DNA of 5,574 bases from Crocinitomix sp. (lineage in GTDB: Bacteria > Bacteroidota > Bacteroidia > Flavobacteriales_D > Crocinitomicaceae), in contig JADZFJ010000515.1 of NCBI GenBank assembly GCA_020849935.1, positions 1 to 5,574 on the forward strand. Direction: 5' to 3'. The notes beneath the pieces were generated by a model. It was given only the letters and a program-made list of their open reading frames with translations. It was not told the origin of the DNA and ran no database searches. Position numbers and translations under genes: made by a program. This document shows positions 1 to 5,429 of this stretch, in pieces. Positions within the stretch are counted from its first letter, which is position 1. Each line of letters opens with the position of its first letter.

Positions 1-16
1 AAAAAATTATAAAATT

Positions 17-388
17 ATGAAAAGAAGATTTAAACTAATTTTAGTAACGGTTATTCTTTGTATAACAACTTCATTTGCATTTGGCCAGACCAATTTTGAC
101 AAGTCATTTATTGGTTATTGGACTACTGATGGCTCCAAAACTAGAACTGTAATATTTAAGGACAAAAATGATGTACTTCAAATGGTAATGTGGGATAGTA
201 GTGATGGTGAAGAAGTCGAGATTGTTAAATTTGACTTTACAGGAGAAACGATTAATACTACTCAAAAGGTGGTGTCAACAAATTGGATAACATACAATAC
301 TTATACAATTATAGACGAAAACACCCTTAAATGTGCAATTGGAGGAGATGGAAATGGGGCTGAAATCTATTTAAAAAGGGTTAAATAA
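17..388 (+). CDS. Small secreted protein, lipocalin-like fold likely
   Basis: This encodes a 123-residue protein. Residues 1-23 form a signal peptide: MKRR, a hydrophobic stretch (LILVTVILCITT), then AFG|Q, so it is probably exported to the periplasm or outside. There is no lipobox cysteine at the cleavage site. The mature part is about 100 residues, rich in alternating hydrophobic/polar strands. It opens with IGYWTTDG (about 32-39) and closes with IYLKRVK, a pattern seen in small beta-barrel lipocalin-like or DUF-type secreted proteins of Bacteroidota, where the early G-x-W is the typical landmark. No catalytic motif is visible. The start at 17 is chosen because it yields the complete signal peptide and follows an A-rich leader (ATAAAATT). 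It is the first of three small, unrelated genes separated by palindromic blocks. The coding call is strong. The fold is an inference from pattern, and the function is unknown. Confidence 0.8.
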   Translation: MKRRFKLILVTVILCITTSFAFGQTNFDKSFIGYWTTDGSKTRTVIFKDKNDVLQMVMWDSSDGEEVEIVKFDFTGETINTTQKVVSTNWITYNTYTIIDENTLKCAIGGDGNGAEIYLKRVK

Positions 389-440
389 ATGAAATTTCGA
401 GAAATAAAAAACATTTGATCATTCTAAAAGAAATACGGCA

Positions 441-574
441 GGTAACAGGCGTTGGGCTCAATGGCGGATGACGTGGTTAATTGAAGCTTTGTGTCCCGCA
501 CATGCGGGATTCAGTGCTTGCAGACAGTTTTCGGCTTCGAAATCGCCACCTTCGGGAAACTGCAAAACGTTAGC
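441..574. repeat. Palindrome-rich intergenic block A, attC-like ends
   Basis: This non-coding block is more G+C rich than its surroundings. Its ends, GGTAAC (441-446) and GTTAGC (569-574), are inverted repeats with one mismatch, so the block runs from TAAC to CGTTA. Inside are two hairpins. One is CCCGCA/TGCGGG (495-500 with 503-508), extendable by T494-A509. The other is CAGTTT/AAACTG (525-530 with 557-562), extendable by two pairs including one T-G. A TAAC...CGTTA outline, a length of about 130 bases and a position just after a small gene recall integron attC sites such as the Vibrio repeats. However, the outer 7-mers do not fit RYYYAAC/GTTRRRY well. It could instead be a dispersed palindromic repeat of the host. 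The structure is seen directly; the role is not established. Confidence 0.5.
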
Positions 575-616
575 ATTAATTATGGAATTCTTGTAAATGA
601 TGCATCTATAGTTGAA

Positions 617-1105
617 ATGAAGCAATTATTATTCCATATCACCATTCTTTGTTTTAGTTCGACTTTTGCGCAAACCGACTCAACGCGTATCGAACTAATC
701 GATATTTGTCCAGATCTCTTTCTGACTGCACCGCGTGACTCAACGTACCAAAATTTCTACATTACTGAACAGCAAGACACATTTTACTTTGCTAATAAAT
801 GGTGCGTAATGCTGCCTCAATTCTCTGGAATTACAATTTGGAAAACTAAATCTGGAAACGCAAACGGAAATTATAACTGGACATTTTACTGGGAAAGTGT
901 AAAGCACGAAATTTCCGGAACATTTAAAGAGGGAATTTTGGTAGAAGGCGTTTCAACTGAATATTATATCAATGGACAAATTAAATGTCGAGGTGAATAC
1001 AAGAATGGTCGCAGTTGTTGTATTTGGACTCATTACTTCGAAGATGGCACGGTTGAAAATAAATACCAAATAGTCGACGGAGTTGGTGTTCAACTTGAGG
1101 AGTAA
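617..1105 (+). CDS. Secreted protein with MORN-variant (YwqK-like) repeats
   Basis: The protein has 162 residues from the ATG at 617. The frame stays open upstream to a GTG at 491, but that extension reads through palindromic block A. The ATG at 617 starts a clean signal peptide (MKQLLFHITILCFSSTFA|Q), so 617 is the preferred start. The C-terminal third holds two MORN-variant units. The first is about 101-123 (GTFKEG...STEYYINGQIK) and the second about 126-148 (GEYKNGR...WTHYFEDGTVEN), both with the G-x-(Y/F)-K-x-G...Y-x-(D/N)-G-x pattern. In Bacillus YwqK such repeats are linked to toxin immunity, but many Bacteroidota secreted proteins carry them with no known role, and export makes a cytoplasmic antitoxin unlikely. 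Four cysteines are present in the mature part (for example CRGEYKNGRSCC). Residues 20-100 match nothing I recognise. It lies between palindromic blocks A and B. Confidence 0.78.
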   Translation: MKQLLFHITILCFSSTFAQTDSTRIELIDICPDLFLTAPRDSTYQNFYITEQQDTFYFANKWCVMLPQFSGITIWKTKSGNANGNYNWTFYWESVKHEISGTFKEGILVEGVSTEYYINGQIKCRGEYKNGRSCCIWTHYFEDGTVENKYQIVDGVGVQLEE

Positions 1106-1112
1106 AACTAAT

Positions 1113-1302
1113 GCATAACACCACTTAAAAGTAAAAGTGCTTCGGTTGTCCAATTTCAGTGTTTCATAGCGGCAGGGCCGCACAAAAAATTTTTACACAC
1201 AGAAATTTATTAAAAATATTTTTGCCCAGCTTGTTGAGTTAGCTTTAAGTTCTGTACTTTTAATCAAGCTTGCGCTACTACTTTTATGCGAGTCCGTTAT
1301 GT
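1113..1302. repeat. Palindrome-rich intergenic block B, attC-like ends
   Basis: Almost the whole 217-base gap between the MORN and SUKH-like genes is structured. The ends CATAAC (1114-1119) and GTTATG (1296-1301) are perfect inverted repeats. Nested inside is a perfect 9-base inverted repeat, TTAAAAGTA (1125-1133) with TACTTTTAA (1255-1263). A second copy, TACTTTTA (1279-1286), can pair with the same left arm. A small GC hairpin, GCGGC-AGG-GCCGC (1169-1181), lies between. Like block A it runs from TAAC to CGTTA, but at about 185 bases it is longer than usual attC sites, and its core bases do not fit the attC consensus exactly. Its sequence differs from block A apart from the ends. No reading frame of note lies in it. 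The function is unknown; mobile-cassette end and dispersed repeat are both possible. Confidence 0.5.
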
Positions 1303-1322
1303 GAAATTTTAGAACTAGTATT

Positions 1323-1889
1323 ATGTTAGACAAATTTGACTTTATCAAAAATTTCAACGGTTTGGCAATTCCCGATGAATTGGCTAAGTTGTTAGATTTT
1401 CAAAACAACATTTCTAAGGAAAACTTTTATTCAGCGGGTTTTGAACTCACGGTTGTATTAGAAAAATTTGGACTTAGGACATATTCAGAAGACTTACAGT
1501 TCTTAAATTCAATCTTGGAATTTGCTCATGCAGATGGAACAGGTTCTTCCTATGGATTTTGGCTAAACGGATCTAAGCAAGACCTAAAAGAGACACCAAT
1601 TGTTATTTTCGGGAGTGAAGGAGGATTTCATATTGTAGCAAGAAACATACAAGAACTTCTTCAAATACTTACATATGATGCAGAGCCAATGGTCAGTTGG
1701 GATGAGGTCTATTATTACAAAGACGAAGGTGAATGTGAGCCGAGCGATTTAGCTGAAACTTTCAAAAAGTGGTTGTTTGATAATTTTAAAATAAGAGAAA
1801 TTAGTAATGTTTCCGATATTATTAGGGTGGCTCAATCAGAGTATCAAGAAGAATTCAAAACCTGGATGAAAAAATTTTATACTGGGTAA
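1323..1889 (+). CDS. SMI1/KNR4 (SUKH)-like protein
   Basis: The product is a 188-residue protein with no signal peptide or membrane segment, so it is probably cytoplasmic. Several features suit the SUKH superfamily. IPDELAKLL is at about 16-24. LEFAHADGTGSSYGFWL at about 65-81 resembles the segment in which SUKH proteins carry a small-residue/aromatic strand pair. PIVIFGSEGGFHIVARN at about 92-108 is followed by ELLQIL, the expected strand then helix. The acidic overall composition also fits. SUKH proteins often act as immunity proteins against contact-dependent or polymorphic toxins, and others have regulatory or scaffold roles. No toxin gene is visible next to it, so an orphan immunity gene is a possibility only. 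The ATG at 1323 follows palindromic block B by about 20 bases. Family assignment is moderately firm; the role is inferred. Confidence 0.75.
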   Translation: MLDKFDFIKNFNGLAIPDELAKLLDFQNNISKENFYSAGFELTVVLEKFGLRTYSEDLQFLNSILEFAHADGTGSSYGFWLNGSKQDLKETPIVIFGSEGGFHIVARNIQELLQILTYDAEPMVSWDEVYYYKDEGECEPSDLAETFKKWLFDNFKIREISNVSDIIRVAQSEYQEEFKTWMKKFYTG

Positions 1890-1893
1890 AAAA

Positions 1894-2082
1894 TTCTGGT
1901 ATCACGGATTTTGCCTTAGTGAGCGGATGGTGCGAAAAGAAACATTTAAGCATTTAATAAATATCGGAGCTGGAGGACAGTTGAAAGTTTCAAAGGCCAA
2001 ATTGAAAACGTTAACTCCAATTACTCAACGCACATTCCAAAACCCAAATCACTTTGATACTGGTACGTTACAACAAATCTGA
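1894..2082 (+). pseudogene. Probable remnant of a type I restriction specificity subunit (hsdS-like)
   Basis: Beginning just after the SUKH-like stop, in another frame, an open stretch of about 62 codons runs to a TGA at 2080-2082. An internal ATG at 1927 would give 51 residues. It includes the segment LINIGAGGQLKVSKAKLKTL, which strongly recalls the junction of HsdS target-recognition domains, where G-G-Q-x-x-(V/I)-S-x-x-x-L-K precedes an IPxPP motif. Here the IPxPP is missing and replaced by TPITQR. The later NHFDTGTL vaguely recalls the (D)-x-FDTL that follows in HsdS. A full HsdS has roughly 400 residues, so this would be a decayed tail piece. No hsdM or hsdR is visible. The resemblance is recognised by eye only, and a chance open frame cannot be excluded. 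Confidence 0.35.
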
Positions 2083-2105
2083 AAATTAATTTCTAAATTA
2101 GACCC

Positions 2106-3182
2106 ATGATTGGCCGCTGTCAAATTTTAGTTGGATTTTTATTTTCAGTTTTTCTGAACTGCGGCTTTTCACAAATTACCGATACCTCAAACTATAAGTA
2201 TTACAGACAATCAATTGCCACCGATATGTTAATGTTGGAGGATGACCCCGCGGACTCTAAAAGGTGGATGAGAGTAGCTAATCACCAACAAAAAATTCAG
2301 GATTTTTCTGGAGCGATTGTATCCCACGACATGGCGATTCGATACTCGCCCACCGACTATCGTGCCGTAAATAGCCGTGGAGTAATCAAACACAAAATCG
2401 GCGATTTCAAAGGTGCAATTGACGATTATACATTAGCGATGTCCATGAATGCTGAATTTGTAGATCCCATTATTGGCAGGTATTTGGTTTATTTGAAAAT
2501 TGGAATTATCGATTCGGCAAAGCATGATCTAGAATTGGCACTTAGAGTAAATCGGTTAGCTACCCTATCAACTATTATTGGTGAAGCTCAGGACGCTTAT
2601 GAGTCTGGTAATTTTGAATTCGCACTTTTGAATTTGGACTTGGCCATACAGAATGACACCTCTTTTAGGATAGAAAAAAATTATCTTGAACGTGGTTTTT
2701 GCAAAAATGAGATGGGAGATTATGAAAGCGCCATTTTGGATTTCAATGAGGTATTGAAAATCAATCCTAACAATGCCAAAGCTTGGAACAATCGAGGTTT
2801 CTCTAAGTACATGCTTGGCCATTTGGATGATGCCCTACTCGACATGAACCATGCAGTTGAACTGGATCCAACGTATCCACAAGCTTACAACAAACGAGGT
2901 GATTTGAAATGTGCGATGAGAGAATTTGAAAGCGCACTGAACGACTTGAACATCGCCGTTAAACTCGATCCAACAAACTTCACCGCATTTCATAACCGCG
3001 CTATTGCAAAAGCAGGTCTGAATGATCACCGCGGAGCAATTTTTGACTTTACAATTGCGATTCAGATGAATCCTGACAATGCCCTTTCCTATCAATACCG
3101 TGCAATTTCCTATCAGGCACTAGGAGAATTTGAAAAAGCTGACCAGGATTTGCGAATGGTTCAACTGTTGCAACGACAATAA
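2106..3182 (+). CDS. Exported tetratricopeptide-repeat (TPR) protein
   Basis: The protein has 358 residues. Residues 1-23 form a signal peptide (ILVGFLFSVFLNCGFS|Q); the C at 19 is not in a proper lipobox. The rest is almost entirely TPR units. Clear ones are at about 52-83, 86-117, 191-223, 225-257, 259-291, 293-325 and 327-357, and weaker units lie at about 120-150 and 155-186. Units show the hallmarks of a G or A at position 8, A-I/A-L near position 20 and a final (L)-(D/N)-P, for example VLKINPNNAKAWNNRG and AVELDPTYPQAYNKRG. TPR superhelices bind peptides or partner proteins, so a periplasmic or surface scaffold role is likely. No enzymatic domain is fused. It stands alone, with 216 bases before and 454 bases after it. 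A short A+T-rich leader precedes the ATG. The family is sure; the partner is unknown. Confidence 0.92.
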   Translation: MIGRCQILVGFLFSVFLNCGFSQITDTSNYKYYRQSIATDMLMLEDDPADSKRWMRVANHQQKIQDFSGAIVSHDMAIRYSPTDYRAVNSRGVIKHKIGDFKGAIDDYTLAMSMNAEFVDPIIGRYLVYLKIGIIDSAKHDLELALRVNRLATLSTIIGEAQDAYESGNFEFALLNLDLAIQNDTSFRIEKNYLERGFCKNEMGDYESAILDFNEVLKINPNNAKAWNNRGFSKYMLGHLDDALLDMNHAVELDPTYPQAYNKRGDLKCAMREFESALNDLNIAVKLDPTNFTAFHNRAIAKAGLNDHRGAIFDFTIAIQMNPDNALSYQYRAISYQALGEFEKADQDLRMVQLLQRQ

Positions 3183-3388
3183 CCCGACTGAGTAACGAAT
3201 CATTTTCAAAGAATCAATCCCGACCAAAGCCTAAAAATATGCGTAATAAAAGCAGTTCACAAATGCTATTTTCAACTCATTTTTACACACCAACCAACTC
3301 AACCTAAGACCATAAAAATGATGCGTGAATTCATTCCCATTTCTTACAAACCTTGGCTAATGTTAATTCAAAAGGATCGGTAGAAAAA
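3183..3388. other. Intergenic stretch without a convincing gene
   Basis: This is the first part of the 454-base gap between the TPR gene and the epimerase gene. The only reading frame with a good leader (CATAAAAATGATG) starts at 3318 and stops after 21 codons at 3383, too short to call a gene. A 12-base word, ATTTTTACACAC, at 3279-3290 also occurs in block B at 1189-1200. No strong hairpin followed by a T run is seen directly after the TPR stop, so the terminator of that gene is not identified. Confidence 0.5.
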
Positions 3389-3413
3389 CCAAGACATTCC
3401 AAAAATCTTGGAA
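3389..3413. other. Hairpin with two alternative pairings; possible terminator on the - strand
   Basis: CCAAGA (3389-3394) pairs perfectly with TCTTGG (3406-3411). Alternatively TTCCAA (3397-3402) pairs perfectly with TTGGAA (3408-3413), using the same right arm. On the + strand an A run, not a T run, follows. Read on the - strand, the first hairpin is followed by TTTTTC, which would suit a weak terminator, although no - strand gene is seen. It sits just before the candidate promoter box of the epimerase operon. Confidence 0.3.
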
Positions 3414-3420
3414 AAAATAG

Positions 3421-3428
3421 TAGATTTG
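3421..3428 (+). promoter_or_regulatory. Candidate Bacteroidota -7 promoter box
   Basis: TAGATTTG fits the TAnnTTTG consensus of Bacteroidota housekeeping promoters. It lies 43 bases before the ATG of the 53-residue frame and about 210 bases before the epimerase gene, a plausible place for the operon promoter. A -33 TTTG at the expected spacing is not seen (the nearest TTG, 3408-3410, is too close), so this is only a half match. Confidence 0.25.
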
Positions 3429-3470
3429 TCTCTAATCGAGTTGTCTCTATTTTAGGTAACGAAAAAACAA

Positions 3471-3632
3471 ATGAACAAAGAGTTTAATATCACCTATTAC
3501 GATCTCCCTACTTTTGGAATTGCTGACCAACAATGGCTTCTATTTTATTTGCAACCTCAAATGCCAATCAACTCAACAAAGTATCTTCACCGAAAATCAA
3601 TCACAGAAAGGTACTTGAACTTAACAACCTAA
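3471..3632 (+). CDS. Possible small protein of 53 residues, unrecognised
   Basis: The frame runs from an ATG preceded by an A-rich leader (GAAAAAACAA) to a TAA that lies four bases before the epimerase start. The product would be MNKEFNITYYDLPTFG followed by an aromatic-rich middle (QQWLLFYLQP) and a basic end (KYLHRKSITERYLNL). There is no signal peptide, and I do not recognise any family. Favouring a real gene are the leader, the tight spacing to the operon and the promoter-like box 43 bases upstream. Against it are the small size and the fact that an A+T-rich leader can hold such a frame by chance. It could also be the remnant of a longer gene, or a leader peptide. Confidence 0.35.
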   Translation: MNKEFNITYYDLPTFGIADQQWLLFYLQPQMPINSTKYLHRKSITERYLNLTT

Positions 3633-3636
3633 ATAA

Positions 3637-4791
3637 ATGATAAGAATACTCACAATTGTTGGAGCGAGGCCTCAATTTATCAAATCTGCTGTTTTAAGCA
3701 GAGTTATTTTAGCATCCTTTAAAAATGAACTTGAGGAAATCATTGTACATACAGGACAACATTATGATCCTGAAATGTCTACGGTGTTTTTCGATGAACT
3801 GAAAATTCCAAAAGAAAAATATAACTTACAAATAGGTTCATTGAACCATGCCCATCAAACTGCGCGGATTATGATGGCACTTGACGATGTGATCGCTATC
3901 GAAAATCCTGATGCGCTTTTACTTTATGGAGATACCAATTCTACCCTAGCAGCGTGTTTAGTTGCCATCAAACGTCATCTCCCAATTATTCATATCGAGG
4001 CTGGTGTTCGTTCGTTTAATAAAAAATTTCCTGAAGAAGTAAACAGAATTATTTGTGACCATACCTCATCCTTACTTTTTGTTCCGTCCGAAGATGGAAT
4101 GGCAAGTTTGAAAAAAGAAGGATTTAAGTCCGACGAAACGTTGGTGCCTAGTGACCTCCTCCTTAACTCGCCTAATGTCTACAAATGTGGGGACATCATG
4201 TACGACAATACCTTGGCATTTTTAGAGGAAGCTGACACCTATTTTAATCGGTTAGTTGCTAAACATCAACTACCAAGCAGTAACTTTTTCTTGGCAACTG
4301 CACATCGACCTTCGAATGTTGATGACCTAAAAAATTTCAAAGAAATTATCTCTTTCTTCCATTATGCCATTGATAATCTCGGCAAAGAAATAGTTTTTCC
4401 AATCCATCCGAGAACCAAAAAAATCATTGCCGAAAATGAAGAACTTTCTGCGATGATTAACAAAAAAGGTTTACATTGTATTCCACCAGTTTCATTTATT
4501 GAAATGATTGGATTAGAAAAACATACCGACTTGGTGATAACAGATTCCGGAGGAGTTCAAAAAGAAGCCTATTTCATGAAAAAGCCATGTCTTATTATGC
4601 TTGAAGAAACTCCTTGGGTAGAGCTTGTTGAATCTAAAAATGCAAAGCTAGTTGGAAATAATTACACATTACTTTGTGAAGGGGCTACGTATTTCTTAGA
4701 AAATAAACCGACCAATTTTGCACCAATTTATGGCGACGGAAAAAGTGCTTATTTCATTTGTGAAAAAATAATAAAAAATTTAAAAAAATGA
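3637..4791 (+). CDS. wecB: UDP-N-acetylglucosamine 2-epimerase, non-hydrolysing
   Basis: The protein has 384 residues, full length for the family, and is a cytoplasmic GT-B-fold enzyme. It would interconvert UDP-GlcNAc and UDP-ManNAc, or epimerise a related UDP-2-acetamido sugar, for surface glycan synthesis. Visible signatures, in order, are GARPQFIK (9-16, R11), HTGQHYD (38-44), GDTNST (98-103, D99), HIEAG (119-123, E121), FPEEVNR (131-137, E134), the ATAHRP motif (220-225, H223), HPR (257-259), and TDSGGVQKEA (302-311) followed by EETPWVE (323-329). These cover the conserved acid residues and histidine of WecB/MnaA enzymes. The EETPWVE form, rather than the ERPE form of E. coli WecB, leans toward the group that includes WbpI-type epimerases, so the exact substrate is open. 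An extra loop of about a dozen residues lies around 165-180, before CGDIMYDN. Its stop overlaps the next start by ATGA, suggesting translational coupling. Confidence 0.93.
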   Translation: MIRILTIVGARPQFIKSAVLSRVILASFKNELEEIIVHTGQHYDPEMSTVFFDELKIPKEKYNLQIGSLNHAHQTARIMMALDDVIAIENPDALLLYGDTNSTLAACLVAIKRHLPIIHIEAGVRSFNKKFPEEVNRIICDHTSSLLFVPSEDGMASLKKEGFKSDETLVPSDLLLNSPNVYKCGDIMYDNTLAFLEEADTYFNRLVAKHQLPSSNFFLATAHRPSNVDDLKNFKEIISFFHYAIDNLGKEIVFPIHPRTKKIIAENEELSAMINKKGLHCIPPVSFIEMIGLEKHTDLVITDSGGVQKEAYFMKKPCLIMLEETPWVELVESKNAKLVGNNYTLLCEGATYFLENKPTNFAPIYGDGKSAYFICEKIIKNLKK

Positions 4792-5429
4792 TTTTTGATA
4801 ATATAAATAAAGTACTCATTCTAGCGCCACATCCAGATGACGCTGAATTTGGACTCGGGGGTACCATCTCAAAATTAATAGAAAATGGTAAAGAAATTTA
4901 TGTCGTCATTTTTAGTTTGTGCGAAAAAAGTACACCACAAAATTTTGCTGTAGGAGTTATTGAACAGGAGATGTATGCCTCCATGGAACGTCTAAAAATT
5001 CCCAAAGAGAATTTGATTGTTTATGATTTTCCAGTAAGAGAATTCCCGGCTTATCGCCAAGAAATTTTAGAAAAAATGGTTGAACAAAAGAAAATCATTC
5101 AACCTGATTTAGTTTGTATTCCTAGTTCCAGCGATATCCATCAAGATCATGCCACCATTAACGAGGAAGGTAAAAGAGCCTTTAAATACAACAATTTGTT
5201 AGGGTATGAAATGCCATGGAATAATTTTGGTTTTACCTCATTTGTTTACAACATTTTAGAGAGCAGACATCTGAATGATAAATTGGATGCAATTGCCTGT
5301 TACAAATCGCAAATGTTTAGACAATATTGTTCACCTGAATTCATCACTGCCTTGGCAACTTTAAGAGGATGTCAGGTATTAAATAAACATGCTGAATCAT
5401 TTGAATTAATTCGATTAATTTCACAATGA
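4788..5429 (+). CDS. PIG-L/LmbE-family zinc-dependent N-deacetylase
   Basis: The protein has 213 residues, the usual size for the family, with no signal peptide. The metal-site motif APHPDDAEFGLGG is at 13-25. H15 and D18 are the expected zinc ligands, D17 the general base, and the third ligand lies in IHQDH (117-121). PIG-L enzymes remove N-acetyl groups from GlcNAc-type substrates, as in glycosylphosphatidylinositol, mycothiol, bacillithiol and some nucleotide-sugar pathways. Here the neighbours point to a sugar of a surface glycan or glycolipid, possibly the product of the upstream epimerase. That substrate is an inference. The start overlaps the epimerase stop by ATGA (4788-4791), and its own stop overlaps the next start by ATGA (5426-5429), so the three genes form one operon. 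All key residues are present, so it should be active. Confidence 0.92.
   Translation: MIFDNINKVLILAPHPDDAEFGLGGTISKLIENGKEIYVVIFSLCEKSTPQNFAVGVIEQEMYASMERLKIPKENLIVYDFPVREFPAYRQEILEKMVEQKKIIQPDLVCIPSSSDIHQDHATINEEGKRAFKYNNLLGYEMPWNNFGFTSFVYNILESRHLNDKLDAIACYKSQMFRQYCSPEFITALATLRGCQVLNKHAESFELIRLISQ

Noticed and set aside
491..616. N-terminal extension of the MORN-repeat gene to a GTG at 491
   Set aside because: The extension translates palindromic block A, and the ATG at 617 begins a complete signal peptide, which would be internal with the longer form.
953..1183. 76-codon reading frame on the - strand
   Set aside because: It lies opposite the 3' end of the MORN gene and runs into block B, has no family features and no leader; a shadow frame.
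1169..1200. GCGGC/GCCGC hairpin as terminator of the MORN gene
   Set aside because: The stem is only five pairs and the T run starts about nine bases later, after an A run, so it does not fit an intrinsic terminator well; kept as part of block B.
2568..3095. Two - strand frames (84 and 86 codons) opposite the TPR gene
   Set aside because: They mirror the repetitive codons of the TPR units and have no recognisable content.
3183..3230. Direct repeats CCCGAC and GAATCA just after the TPR stop
   Set aside because: Six-base repeats at short range with no hairpin or further copies are expected by chance.
3318..3383. 21-codon frame with a good A-rich leader
   Set aside because: Too short, and its product (starting MMREFIPISYK) resembles nothing known to me; mentioned only in the gap description.
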